Below, piece after piece: positions 1 through 9,800 of a stretch of DNA of 64,000 nucleotides. The translations under genes and the position numbers were made by a program. The stretch is from Allacma fusca (taxonomy: Eukaryota; Arthropoda; Collembola; Symphypleona; Sminthuridae): assembly GCA_947179485.1 (NCBI GenBank), contig OX359246.1, positions 56,833,632-56,897,631 on the forward strand, in the 5' to 3' direction. Every line of letters begins with the position of its first letter. The first letter of the stretch is position 1. The notes under the pieces are model-generated. The model was not told the origin of the DNA. It did not search any database and worked only from the letters and a program-made list of their open reading frames with translations.

Positions 1-45
1 ACAAGGAAACGACGACGAGTTGTCAAACGGTCTATTCCCATTCAC

Positions 46-1371
46 ATGTCTGCTGTTCCGATTGGTCCGTTGTACCCTGGTTACGTACCGCCCGTTGAAA
101 CATCGTATCAATTTAAGAAGACGGATGCTAATATTAACGAATTCATAACTCAATTTAACAATAAATATGCGGCGCTCAAAATAAACATGGGCATCGCTTA
201 TGTTGAGGGAGCAAACAAAATGATTATCTTTATCAACCCAGAACTTGGCAAGGCGTATGATTACTTGTATCTGTCGACTGACTTTGCAAAAGTCTTGGGC
301 TTCACTCGAAAACTGTTCGCATCCGGATCAACAACTGGGGACTTTATATTGGATCAAACCGAATTTGTCAAAACTCCGATGAACACAATATTCGACTTCA
401 AATTTTTGAGGGAAACATATTTTTTAAATCGGGTTGGGGTTAAACAACAGCATAACAACCTAATTGTTTTAAAGAAACTTAACGATAAAGATTATGTGCA
501 ATATTTTATGAAAGTGAAATCTAAGCTCGAACAGTTCTTGGAGACGATTGTAGACTTTGTCTGGGACAGTGCCTTTCGATGTTCGATTATTGTCAAGTTG
601 GGAGCATATAATGATCGCAATCATATAGTTTTCCCTACAAAGATTGCAAATTGCTTAGGGTTTACCGACGACACGTTCTACTCGGGAAGTGTTTACGTTT
701 CCAAGGCTCCATTCGACCAAGCTATGTTTAATAAAATTGGAAAGACAGATATTCTGATATATAAAGTTCGTAGATCGGTACCTATGAACTTGTACATGAA
801 AGAGCCTGCGTCGATGGCGCTTCAAGACGTATTACAAGAACTCAATAATACTTTCTCCGAATATGTATATCCTTTGAATAATGTGAAATTTCATTACGAC
901 AATGGGGACATTGTCATGAGCGAAGTATCGAACGACGTTGAAGTCGTTTTGCCGCTTTCCCTGGTCAAGTACCTTGGAATATCTCGGAATCATGTGTTTA
1001 AGAGCGGTTCGAGGTATGTGGCAAAGCGCGAACTAGTTGAGGAGCAAGAGGAAGATGAATATGAAAAGGAGGAAATCCCGCCTCCTGTACCAACGCCAGC
1101 TCCGGGTCAGGCAAATCGCCTGCTGGTTCTTTCAAATCTGATTGAGAATCAGACATATGAAGACCGTTGTATCCCTCTACTTAAGGAGCTAAAACTAAGC
1201 CATGATTATAATTCAGAATGCGAGCACGAATTTTCCCCAGTGTCTTATTTGCCTTTGCACGGCGAGGAGCAAAATCAGATTCGTGTAGATTTTGCTGACG
1301 AATCATTGAGTCCTATTAATTTCGGAGGAACTACAACAGGAGTGACGCTTCACATTCGACCAAAAGTATGA
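46..1371 (+). CDS. Polinton structural-type protein with LGF...SGS repeat
   Basis: A 441-residue open frame directly upstream of the basic protein and the capsid gene, all on the same strand. I do not recognise a named domain. Three internal copies of a motif of the form LGF(x4-6)F(x)SGS are visible, near residues 84-95, 203-217 and 312-328, so the protein seems built from a repeated beta-rich module. A glutamate-rich then proline-rich linker (about residues 330-355) separates this from a C-terminal tail. From its place in the late-gene block I infer a virion component such as a minor capsid or fibre-like protein. Its stop overlaps the next start (ATGA), typical of a compact viral gene block. 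The start may lie upstream, since the frame nearly reaches the window edge. Confidence 0.6.
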   Translation: MSAVPIGPLYPGYVPPVETSYQFKKTDANINEFITQFNNKYAALKINMGIAYVEGANKMIIFINPELGKAYDYLYLSTDFAKVLGFTRKLFASGSTTGDFILDQTEFVKTPMNTIFDFKFLRETYFLNRVGVKQQHNNLIVLKKLNDKDYVQYFMKVKSKLEQFLETIVDFVWDSAFRCSIIVKLGAYNDRNHIVFPTKIANCLGFTDDTFYSGSVYVSKAPFDQAMFNKIGKTDILIYKVRRSVPMNLYMKEPASMALQDVLQELNNTFSEYVYPLNNVKFHYDNGDIVMSEVSNDVEVVLPLSLVKYLGISRNHVFKSGSRYVAKRELVEEQEEDEYEKEEIPPPVPTPAPGQANRLLVLSNLIENQTYEDRCIPLLKELKLSHDYNSECEHEFSPVSYLPLHGEEQNQIRVDFADESLSPINFGGTTTGVTLHIRPKV

Positions 1372-1721
1372 GACAGGTCCAGTGTGATGATAAAGCTTGT
1401 GTCCTAGAACCCGGTGGTCAGAACCAAGTTGGAGGAGCAAGTGTAAGCACTAATTTAATGGCGACTGGCGGTCTAAATCCGGAGGCGTCTTCTTACCTCA
1501 TCCCCCTAAAGAGATCAGCTGGTGTGAAGAAAAAGGAGCAAACGGGCAAAGGAAAGAGGAAAAGAAGGCGTACAGTTCAAAAACCAGTTCAGTTGGGATT
1601 GGGTAGGAGACGAAGAAAGTCACATAAGAAAAAGAAGCGTGGACGAACTAAGAAGAAGAATATTAAACGCGTGCAATTAGGAGCAGGAAGAAAACGAAAG
1701 AACCGTCGGTGTGTGAAATAG
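1368..1721 (+). CDS. Lys/Arg-rich core-like DNA-binding protein
   Basis: A 117-residue frame whose second half is dominated by lysine and arginine runs, with a repeated pattern VQLG(L/A)GR(R/K)RK near residues 73-80 and 102-109. The N-terminal half is ordinary in composition and contains two cysteines. The start overlaps the preceding stop by four bases, and the capsid gene follows after four bases, so the three were probably expressed together. Adenoviruses and some Polinton relatives encode small basic proteins that condense the genome inside the particle; I infer that role from composition and position alone. A nucleolar or nuclear role cannot be excluded. Confidence 0.55.
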   Translation: MRQVQCDDKACVLEPGGQNQVGGASVSTNLMATGGLNPEASSYLIPLKRSAGVKKKEQTGKGKRKRRRTVQKPVQLGLGRRRRKSHKKKKRGRTKKKNIKRVQLGAGRKRKNRRCVK

Positions 1722-1725
1722 TCCA

Positions 1726-2946
1726 ATGGATTTAAATAGCGTTTTTGAGAGAGGGGCTACGGTCTATGAAGGGTCAACAGAGAGCATTCGATCTGAGTTG
1801 GCCCTTTTTGACCTACTGCCCACTGATATTTCGACTCAATTGAGTAGCGACTTTATCCAGGCATTTCCTCTCGTCTCCATAAAGGAAGATTTTAATCCTC
1901 TGGAATTTCAAATAACTTTGGATACGTCTGGCTATCTGGATCCGCTAGACAGCTTCATATCTCTTACTTGTCGAATTGTAAATCAGGATGGCACTCTATG
2001 CGATGAAGCGCGCGATCTTGTCGCCCCGTGCAACTTATTCTTTCAGACAATGTTTAGCAACCTGGAGATTTATCTAAATGGGCAATTGATTTCCGATACG
2101 TCTAATTTTTATCCATGGATTGGATACATGCAACGTCTGTTGAGTGCAAGCCCTCAGGAAAAAGATGGACGACTCAAGAACGAGTTGTGGTATCCGAATG
2201 TGACACCGGAAGTATTTATTGCTTCAGATCCCGGGTGGAAGGCTAGATTTGACATGTCGAAAAAAAGCCAGCCCTTCCAAGTGGTCGGACAGCTCGTAGG
2301 AAGTATCTTTACACAACCGCGATACATACCAGCTGGTAGTCATATACGAATTGTACTGAGACGTGCACAACCAGAACTTTGTCTTGAATGCAGTACAACA
2401 ACGAAGGCCGGTACTAACGGGGTTCCGTACAAGTACCAAATAACGGATGCGGTTTTCTATGGATCTAAGAAAGTTGTTTCTAAGCCCATCATTGATATGC
2501 ACCGGGCTGAACTAGCCCGCGGGAATACATTCAAGTACATTACTAATGATGCTGAGATCAAAACGTTTACGGTAGCATCAGGCCTCAGCTATGTAACTAC
2601 TGATTCTCTTGTTATTGGAAAAATTCCAAAAATAATTGTCATTGGCATGGTCAACTCGGATGGATTTATGGGATCACTGAACAAATCCCCGTTCAATTTC
2701 GTCGACAAAAACCTGTCTGAGATGTCTATTACTTGGAATGGAGATTCTCTCCAGTACAGGGATCTATCTTTGAGTTTTAAGCAAAAGCAAGCTGACGGAA
2801 GCTTCTTAGGGTCAGATGACTTTCTGCTTGGACTCAGGACGCTTGAAAAAACTGCTGCTAATTCGCTGTTGTCCAACGGTATCCAACGCGACAATTACAC
2901 TAAAGGTACATATGAATTAACATTTTTTAGAAACACGTTTTCATAA
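1726..2946 (+). CDS. Polinton major capsid protein (double jelly-roll)
   Basis: This 406-residue frame resembles the Polinton major capsid family often annotated as F54H12.2-like. Seen: the segment around residues 102-140 has the family pattern (NLFFQTMFSNLEIYLNG, then YPWIGYMQ and LLS), and about residues 300-330 carry the conserved IVIGMVNSDGFMGS...NPFNF-type block (here KSPFNF). Known: these proteins form trimeric capsomers with two jelly-roll domains, which is why Polintons are thought able to make virions. The gene sits between the basic protein and the protease, the usual capsid-module neighbourhood. Related coding sequence continues downstream (see 2947-3181). The frame looks whole. 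Confidence 0.85.
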   Translation: MDLNSVFERGATVYEGSTESIRSELALFDLLPTDISTQLSSDFIQAFPLVSIKEDFNPLEFQITLDTSGYLDPLDSFISLTCRIVNQDGTLCDEARDLVAPCNLFFQTMFSNLEIYLNGQLISDTSNFYPWIGYMQRLLSASPQEKDGRLKNELWYPNVTPEVFIASDPGWKARFDMSKKSQPFQVVGQLVGSIFTQPRYIPAGSHIRIVLRRAQPELCLECSTTTKAGTNGVPYKYQITDAVFYGSKKVVSKPIIDMHRAELARGNTFKYITNDAEIKTFTVASGLSYVTTDSLVIGKIPKIIVIGMVNSDGFMGSLNKSPFNFVDKNLSEMSITWNGDSLQYRDLSLSFKQKQADGSFLGSDDFLLGLRTLEKTAANSLLSNGIQRDNYTKGTYELTFFRNTFS

Positions 2947-3181
2947 AACTGGAGTGTGAAATTTAAAAAGGTTAATTCATTTGTACAGGCAACTGTCTTG
3001 TGGCAATTGAGCTACTGCCTAATTCTGGGAACTTTCTCAGTGTCAACAAACGAGGACAGCTTAAAGTATCGCTTAAATTCAGGACCGCGTTGGACAAGAA
3101 CATAAATGTCATTGTCTACTGTCAGTATCAGAGTGTCCTGGAAATTGATGCTGATAAAAGAGTGATACTTGATCACTAACC
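2947..3181 (+). other. Coding-like stretch related to the capsid C-terminus
   Basis: Between the capsid frame and the protease start lies an open stretch (about 2988-3179) with a splice-acceptor-like pyrimidine/AG border at its left edge. Its translation has the flavour of the C-terminal beta strands of the capsid family, including a VIVYCQYQSVLEID block. It is probably a second exon of the capsid gene; I do not join it here. Confidence 0.5.
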
Positions 3182-3712
3182 ATGAATAGCAGTGAAATTT
3201 ACCAGGCTCTGGCCTGTCTACTTCCCAAAAACGAAATACCCTTTTACATTGCGTCCGCAGACACGTTGAGGTCGTTGACGAAAAATTCGACCTATCCGTA
3301 TGTTGTTATACAAAATACGGACCGAGCTGATGAGCCAGGCTGGCACTGGGTCAGCTGGTTCGTGCATAGCATCAACGATGCTGAGTGGTTCGACTCGTAT
3401 GGTCTACCGCCTCGGATTTATAAAGACATTGAATGGCCCGCTAAAAACGTCATTGCAGAAAACTGCCGTTCACTGCAAAGTATTAATTCTGATGTTTGTG
3501 GTCAATATTGTGTATACTTTGCCTATCTAAGAATAATTGGTCTAAGTTATGAAAACTTTATGAGTAGCTTTAAGGTTAGATCAAAATCTAATGACGCAAT
3601 GGTGCGGAAATTTGTAAACAATATTTCTAAGTTTATATCTATAGATTGTGGAAAGCAGAATTGCATGCCAAAGTATGCGACTCGATTCTATGGTTATAAC
3701 AGTATAAGTTGA
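3182..3712 (+). CDS. Adenain-like cysteine protease
   Basis: A 176-residue protein with the layout of the adenovirus/Polinton maturation protease (clan CE, related to Ulp1/SENP SUMO proteases). Seen: a histidine in GWHWVSW (about residue 55), an acidic residue in WFDSYG (about residue 71) and a CGQYC cysteine motif (about residues 107-111), in the expected His-Asp-Cys order and spacing. Known: these proteases cut capsid and core precursors during particle maturation. It follows the capsid gene on the same strand and is convergent with the helicase; the short gap holds AATAAA-like poly(A) signals (about 3737). Length is close to the usual 180-200 residues, so it looks whole. Confidence 0.85.
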   Translation: MNSSEIYQALACLLPKNEIPFYIASADTLRSLTKNSTYPYVVIQNTDRADEPGWHWVSWFVHSINDAEWFDSYGLPPRIYKDIEWPAKNVIAENCRSLQSINSDVCGQYCVYFAYLRIIGLSYENFMSSFKVRSKSNDAMVRKFVNNISKFISIDCGKQNCMPKYATRFYGYNSIS

Positions 3713-3824
3713 AATTGTAAAATGCAATATGATCTGAATAAATTTTCTAGAATTCAATTCGTTTTTTGGGGTTTTATTGTTTTTTGGTTAGCATATTTAC
3801 GCATTTACACATATTTTAGCATTT

Positions 3825-4430
3825 TCAGCCGACCCACGATCTCATATTTACACAGTCTATGCTTGATCCTCCAATCCGTTCGAATTTCGCAAGTCTTGCT
3901 TCTTCAAGAATCTGAAGTCTCGGCTTCCTATCTCCCCTCAACCGATGGGATGGTAGTTGCTTGTCCAAAATGAGTATGTCGTCGACTGACCTTGTTCTTG
4001 AGAAGCATATATAGTCTATTCCAGGGGAAACTTGTTCTTGTCCCAGATAAAAGGCAACGGACGGGAGTGTGAGCCCTTGCAGTTTGTGCACGGTTAAAGC
4101 GAAACATAATTCGAGAGGAAAGCGTTTTATATGAACAAACTTCCCCATTGGCGGTATATACCTCGACTGCTTGATTCTGTAGATCTGAACTCCATTTCCG
4201 GATTTTGTTGATGCGTTGGGACTGTAGTCGGGAAAGTCCACTAATATGCACTTCACATTCCCGTTTTGATATACAATGTCTTTACATGTCCCACGGGATC
4301 CGTTGCATAGACCAGATGAGACGCATAAATTCTCAAGAAGAATGACGGGACATCCGATCGCAAGTTCTAGAACTTCATCGCCGTTATTAATTCTAACCCG
4401 GTTTTCTTCTGGGTACAGTTTCCTCAGCAT
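3825..4430 (-). CDS. PIF1-like helicase, C-terminal piece
   Basis: A minus-strand frame of 201 residues matching the C-terminal part of PIF1/RRM3-type SF1B helicases. Seen: a DEVLELAIGCPVILLENL-type segment (about residues 18-35), an LCNGSRG block and the late motif ALTVHKLQGLT (about residues 111-121), which is diagnostic for PIF1 relatives. It lies immediately downstream, on its own strand, of the piece carrying the ATP-binding motifs. About 75 bp separate the two; the interval has intron-like borders. The C-terminal tail after residue 170 is unlike known PIF1. The likely role is replication of the element. Confidence 0.75.
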   Translation of the reverse strand: MLRKLYPEENRVRINNGDEVLELAIGCPVILLENLCVSSGLCNGSRGTCKDIVYQNGNVKCILVDFPDYSPNASTKSGNGVQIYRIKQSRYIPPMGKFVHIKRFPLELCFALTVHKLQGLTLPSVAFYLGQEQVSPGIDYICFSRTRSVDDILILDKQLPSHRLRGDRKPRLQILEEARLAKFERIGGSSIDCVNMRSWVG

Positions 4431-4504
4431 CTTCCTGAATCAGTAATAGGGATTATTACTCAAACTAAATAACTAGTCTATGTTTAGCAGTTTACGAGAA
4501 AAAA

Positions 4505-5407
4505 TTACATATTGTGATGAAATACTTGATTGCGTTTCGGAAATGCGTGGATAGAAAGATCAAATTTCCTCTTCGCCTCAAATGGTAATTCGGATGCAAG
4601 TCTTCGCCGAGCATACTCCACGTCCAGTTCTGTGATCTCACACAGCCGGAGACGTTCCAGAAATTTCTGGAACCTGACTTGTTCCGGCGAGTTTCCCAAC
4701 TGACGAAATGGTTTTCGCATTATGAAGACATGAGTGTCAAATTTTCTGTACAGCTGGAACGCTTCTTGGGCATATTTAGGACTTGTTTTACCCGCAGGGG
4801 TGAATATTGCTCGGTCGTTTGCCGGTGCTAATTGAAATATATCTCCGAGTAAAACGACGGACCTGCCCGAAAATGGTAAATGGCTGTACCTCCGATCAAC
4901 GTGTTTCAAAAGACTGTCAATAAGGTAGAACATTCTCTGTCCGATGAAATTCATCTCGTCGAAAACAATAAACTGCACTCGTCTCAGATATAGCGCTCGG
5001 TCACTATTAAGATCAATGTTCCTTACAAATGCGTCATGATCATCGTGCTTGACGAACGAAGGAATTCCGAAGGATCTATGTATAGTTCCACCTTTAATTT
5101 GATTTGCTGCGATACCAGTATAGGCTCCCATCAGAAATTCAAAATCTTGACACTTTTGCTTTTGACTTTCCAGCTCGAATCTCAAATGCGAGCAAATTTC
5201 ACTCTTGCCTGTTCCTCCACTGCCCAACACGATAACTCGAATCGGGTTGTCCAGCTGATCTTCAGACGATTGACGAAGATGGGTTTTGACAATGTTCAGT
5301 ATTACTCTCTGTTGTAAACTCAATGCACTCAATGGAATAGATGGAACTTCCAATGGTGTTGGCGAGCATCGAGATAAATTGCATCGCTTGACTTGACTGC
5401 AATCCAT
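4505..5407 (-). CDS. PIF1-like helicase, N-terminal (ATPase) piece
   Basis: A 300-residue minus-strand frame with a Walker A motif GSGGTGKS (about residues 62-69) and Walker B IVFDEMNF (about residues 147-154), followed by an LLGDIFQL sensor-type motif. This is the order found in PIF1 helicases. Known: PIF1-type helicases occur in several giant viruses, in Helitrons and in some Polinton relatives, but are not part of the core Polinton set. Helitrons are unlikely here: no Rep nuclease is visible and the neighbours are capsid and polymerase genes. It is transcribed opposite to the capsid block and the polymerase. With its C-terminal partner it forms a gene with at most one interruption. Confidence 0.78.
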   Translation of the reverse strand: MDCSQVKRCNLSRCSPTPLEVPSIPLSALSLQQRVILNIVKTHLRQSSEDQLDNPIRVIVLGSGGTGKSEICSHLRFELESQKQKCQDFEFLMGAYTGIAANQIKGGTIHRSFGIPSFVKHDDHDAFVRNIDLNSDRALYLRRVQFIVFDEMNFIGQRMFYLIDSLLKHVDRRYSHLPFSGRSVVLLGDIFQLAPANDRAIFTPAGKTSPKYAQEAFQLYRKFDTHVFIMRKPFRQLGNSPEQVRFQKFLERLRLCEITELDVEYARRRLASELPFEAKRKFDLSIHAFPKRNQVFHHNM

Positions 5408-5522
5408 GATGATATATTCAGTAGATCAACGGGAGAGGTTCATCGCCAAACTGCGAGAAATTACACACGGCGAAATTATTTTCGAGTGCTTTACGAGTTT
5501 TCACGGGTGAACGTTTCGATTA

Positions 5523-5990
5523 AGTTTATGCATACTAATGAAACCATATTATGAGAACTAGGGTCGAGATTGGTTCTCATGATTTCCCCCTCAATAATGA
5601 TTCGGTTCCTTAGAAGCACCTGTCCGTTTAATTCGACCTTGACCCTTCAGTGTATATGCATTCCAATGAACGCATATTATGAGAACTGAGGTTGAGCACG
5701 GTTCTCACACTACATTCCCCCCTCCTTAGTTTGTATTCGGGCTTCCTAGATGCACCTGTCCGTTTAATTCGACCTTGACCCTTCAGTGTATATGCATTAT
5801 AATGAACCTATATTATGAGAACTGAGGTTGAGCACGGTTCTCACACTACATTCCTCCCTCCTTAGTTTGTATTCGGGCTTCCTAGATGCACCTGTCTAAT
5901 AGCATTTATTTATCCTTGAACCTTCAGTGACCATGCATTCTAATGCAGGTGCATGATGAGAACTTAGATTCAGCATAGTTCTCACGGTTT
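5523..5990. repeat. Tandem repeat, four units of 128-141 bp with TGAGAAC hairpin
   Basis: Four diverged units follow one another. Each contains a TATGCAT-like box, then TGAGAAC, about a dozen bases, and GGTTCTCA, so that TGAGAAC and GTTCTCA can pair as a short hairpin. The TGAGAAC sites fall at about 5552, 5680, 5816 and 5957. Each unit continues with a TTCGGGCTTCCTAGATGCACCTGT-like stretch and a CCTTGACCCTTCAGTG-like stretch. Related units in reverse orientation occur at 11.9-12.3 kb. The array lies upstream of the helicase (minus) and beside the small membrane-protein genes, so it may be regulatory or an origin-type array. Confidence 0.75.
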
Positions 5991-5992
5991 AC

Positions 5993-6170
5993 CAACAGAA
6001 CCGATTGTCCTCGGTCTGTACATAATACATCCCGTCTCTCACGCACGCAGTGCATCCCTCTGTAAAAACGCAATCTACAAAAAAAATGTAGAAAATAATT
6101 ATACCTGTGCATATTCGTAGCACAAAACAGTTAAAACGATCTTTATATTTACTTTCACTCACCGTCACTC
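5993..6170 (-). pseudogene. Partial copy of small Cys-rich membrane-protein gene
   Basis: The minus strand here carries the first part of the gene that is complete at 12611-13272: the short first exon (start near 6170), the first intron and the beginning of the cysteine-rich second exon. The membrane segment and tail are absent, so this is a fragment created by the inverted duplication. It is part of the Polinton region. Confidence 0.65.
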
Positions 6171-6485
6171 ATTGTTGTCTATGAATTGATCCAGTTGAGA
6201 ATGAAATGATTAAAAATCTCAACTGTCTTATTACCATTGCAAGTGCTGACGCATTTGGGTAACAAGATACTTTTAAAAATAGTCATAGTTTCCAAGTCGG
6301 TATCAGTTGTTAAAGAGTAGTCACCCACGATGGAGACCACAGGAAGAAGCGATGAGTTGTCAGAATTGATGTATAATTCTTTGTCAACTTTAGTTAGTAA
6401 AATTATAAACAAAAATGATACGACCGGGTTTAAGGGTCTGGAAAGCAGGGAGGAGTGGAAAAGTAAGCTAGTAGATATATGCTCT
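5993..6485. repeat. Left arm of about 490 bp inverted duplication
   Basis: This segment is repeated in reverse orientation at about 12293-12786 with very few differences. It covers the heads of two divergent genes and the roughly 160 bp between their start codons. In this copy the rightward gene (6330-6655) is complete and the leftward one is only a partial copy. In the right arm it is the other way round. The adjoining TGAGAAC repeat unit is also shared but sits on the opposite side of the duplicated block, so the order is permuted between the arms. Confidence 0.85.
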
Positions 6486-6655
6486 AGACATGCTATATGC
6501 TAACTTGTTTTTCTCTCTCTCTAGCTATATGCGTATGCATTGTCCTCATTGCGGGGCTAAAGCTGGTGAAGTTCTTCACTGATTATTACTTTCGGTGGAG
6601 AGCCGCTCGCAACCAGACACCTGTCATACTCTCTCCTTCCGTGCATAATGGATAG
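6330..6655 (+). CDS. Small single-pass membrane protein, two exons
   Basis: Seen: an ATG at 6330 opens a 44-codon exon ending at 6462 before GTAAGC. A pyrimidine-rich CTCTCTAG acceptor precedes a second exon (6525-6655) that continues in frame to a stop. The 87-residue product has a charged N-terminal half (starts METTGRSDEL), a hydrophobic segment of about 18 residues (CVCIVLIAGLKLV) and a short basic tail. The stop overlaps the ATG (6648) of a short exon-like stretch that leads into the polymerase frame, so this gene and PolB may share a transcript. No family is recognised. A head-to-head partner starts about 160 bp upstream on the other strand, suggesting a shared bidirectional promoter. 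A previously noticeable 77-residue frame on the opposite strand is probably a shadow of this exon. Confidence 0.55.
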
Positions 6656-6800
6656 CAACGAGACGAGTGACAAGCCAAGTCCAATTCGCACTGGCGAAAG
6701 GGGATATGTAAGTACCGTAATGATAATCGCTGAGTGTCAGATTTTCACTCGCGAATATTGATAAATTATGCGTTGTTAATTACAGTGCTTACGATGTCCA

Positions 6801-9800
6801 ATGACGCCGTGTGGGTTCTTCAGTAGATCTCGCATCAATTTCGAGTCGCATTTGGAGAGAATTCATTTTTGTGGTGACTGTGATCACTACTGTAGAGTCA
6901 AAGGACAGCATGTGTGTCCATGCCCCGGTTCAAGACGTGGGCATGTTGATTCATACATGCAACCTGATATGTCCAATTTTTCCGAACTTTCCCGTTCTCA
7001 TTTAGGCAGTATGCTGTTGTATAAATACAACAAGCATATATCTGCTCCGGACATAGAGTCAGCGTTTAAAGAAGTGGCTCCGGCAGCAATAACCTTTTTA
7101 TCTGACTTGTTTAAAATACATGGCCTCATTAAAATAGAAATTGGCATGGGGATAAAAATGGAAAAGGAATCTAAAGATTCCGAGGGCAATTTGCAATTAC
7201 ACGAAGCAACAGTATATTTCAAGTCAATGCACTACGAATTAGAATGGATAAGTAAGATAGAATATATATTAGTGCATGCTGCTTCTGATATTGTTGACAA
7301 AAAGAATAACTTCTTAAGTCATGGGAGTGGGTGGAATATAAAATACATGTACAGTTTTGAAATTAAAATGGCTGAAGCTAGACTATTTTATAATAGTGTT
7401 GGGAAAAAATATTTGCCCATGCCTTTTGAGAAGCGCAAGGGGATTGTTAATTTTAAAAACAATGACGACAATTGTTTTCTGTACTGCGTCGCTGCTGCAT
7501 TATTTCGCGACGATCAGATAGCATTTAATAAAGAAAATTTTTACAAAAATCGAAACTTGGAAAATCACAATACGTGGACAAAGTATTTTCATCTGCTTAA
7601 GACAGATTGTATTAACGGTCCAGTAGATGTATATAAAACTATACCATTGTTTGAGGAAAGCAATAATGTTAAAATAAATGTGCTCACACATGAGGACGGG
7701 GATGTCATTCCTATGAGAAGAAGTAACTACGTCTCGCCAAGAACAATTAATTTGTTTTTAATTCGAAGTGATGACGATCAACACTTTGTTTTGATTACAG
7801 ATATAAACAAATTCTTGTGTAACAAAAGTCCGCGAAAAGTGTTTATTTGTGACCATTGCTTTCGAAATTTAAAATCACCTTCAGCCCTAATGTTTCATTC
7901 GTGTTCAAAAAGTGTGAGCAAGATTAAAGAAAGGCTCCCCAAGAAAGGCGACTGCTTGGAGTTTAAAAGACTCGAAATGACATTGCCGTACCCTTATGTG
8001 TTGTATTGGGACTTTGAAACATTTTCATCGTCTTTAAATGAAAAGAAAGGCGCGAGCACTACACTCAACAGTGAATTCCAGGCAGCAAGTTATGCATTAT
8101 GCTTAGTTTATACCACGACAGTGCAATCAAAAATTGTTGCCTGTGAGTATTACGACGGTCCCGATCCGGTCCATCATTTCTTTGAACGTGTTTTCTATCA
8201 CGCGAAAAATGTGCTAAACGATATCAGGACAGTCAATAATTTTGTCACACCATCTGATGAAGACCTTGAGCGTCATAATGCTGCTAAACATTGCGACTTT
8301 TGTCGCCGCGAATTTACTTGTTCTAGTAGAAATGAAACCCATGCATCTGATGAAGACGAACCATATAGGACTACGAAGAAAGTTGTAAAAACGTATCACC
8401 ACTGTCACCAAAGTGGGCGTTATCTTCATACATTATGTCAGAGTTGTAATTTAAAAATTAAGTTTAAAAACGATTTAGTATGTGTATGCCACAATGGATC
8501 TGGATTCGACTTTCATCTTCTACTACAAAATTTGGATTCGCCATTTTTCAGCCCACATGATGTCAACGTCATAAGCAAAGGTGGTGAGAAACTAGTTCAG
8601 ATAGAAATAACCGCCAGCAATATGTACATTCCAGAATTAAAATCAAAGTACGACGAAAACTATACTCCAAGTGCAAAGCAGTCGTGCGGCAAGAGAAAGG
8701 TCAAGGTTCGTTTTATTGACTCGTTCCAGTTTTTGAACTCCAGTTTAAGCACACTGGCTGCGGGTCTTAAAATTGAAAATGCAAGCACAACAAGTCTAGT
8801 TAACGACTGCTTGCCATACCTTTTCCCCGGCCTGGATTACCTTGGTTCTAAAGACACATCAATATTTTTTGAGAAGCTTCCTTATCCATATACATACCTT
8901 TCGGGACCCGAGAAGCTAGAAATTGGACGTCCCATCCCGGGACGGGAGCATTTCGACAACGAATTGAAGAAGGAATCAATTACAAATGAAGAATGGGGGA
9001 AAATTCAGATTTTAATTGAACAATTTCAAATCAGAGATTTTAAACAGTTTACAAGAGCGTACACCATAATCGACACGGTACTCCTGGGAGTGATTTGGGA
9101 AAACTTTAGGAGAAACTGTTTTGTTTCGTATGGATTAGATCCAACCTATGTATGTACAGTATCTGGATATTCATGGCAGTGTTTTTTATCTTTTACCAAA
9201 GCCAAGATAGAATATATTACCGACAAAAACATGCTCGACATGATTACATCTGGAATAAGAGGTGGAATGGCTTTCTGCACTCGCAAAATTGTCACCGCCA
9301 ATTGTGAACGCTCTCCGCTGGGATTTGATCCTACCAAAGAACGTACACATATTCTCTATAACGATAAGGTTTCCCTTTATGCCACAGCTCTGCTGGGAAA
9401 ATTCCCTCATTCCGATTACAAGTGGGAAAGCGTAGACAGTTTGAAAAACATTAATTGGAAAACGTATGATGGAGACAATGAGACTGGGTATATTCTGAAT
9501 GTAAGTTTGCGCTACCCTGAAAAACTACAGGATGAAACTGAGTGTTTGCCATTAGCTCCGGAAAAACGAAAGGTTCGTATTTCCGATTTGTCGTCTGGGC
9601 AGCAGGAAACGATGGAATCCCTTGGTCTGGTTCGCTCGTTTACAAGCGAACCAAGACTCTTGCTTCATTGCGGGGATCGTATTGAATACGTAGTCCATTA
9701 TAAAGCTCTTCAGTTCTACCTAAATATGGGCATGGAATTGCTCGACATACATGCAGGGATTAGTTTTCATGAAGAGGCTTATTTTAAGCCTTACATTGAG

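Noticed and set aside
3825-5407. Helitron as source of the PIF1 helicase pieces
   Set aside because: No Rep nuclease or Helitron termini are visible and the neighbours are capsid, protease and PolB genes.
6179-6412. 77-codon frame on the minus strand, mirrored at 12371-12604 on plus
   Set aside because: It is antisense to the first exon of the METTGR gene and appears twice only because of the inverted duplication; no splice or family support.
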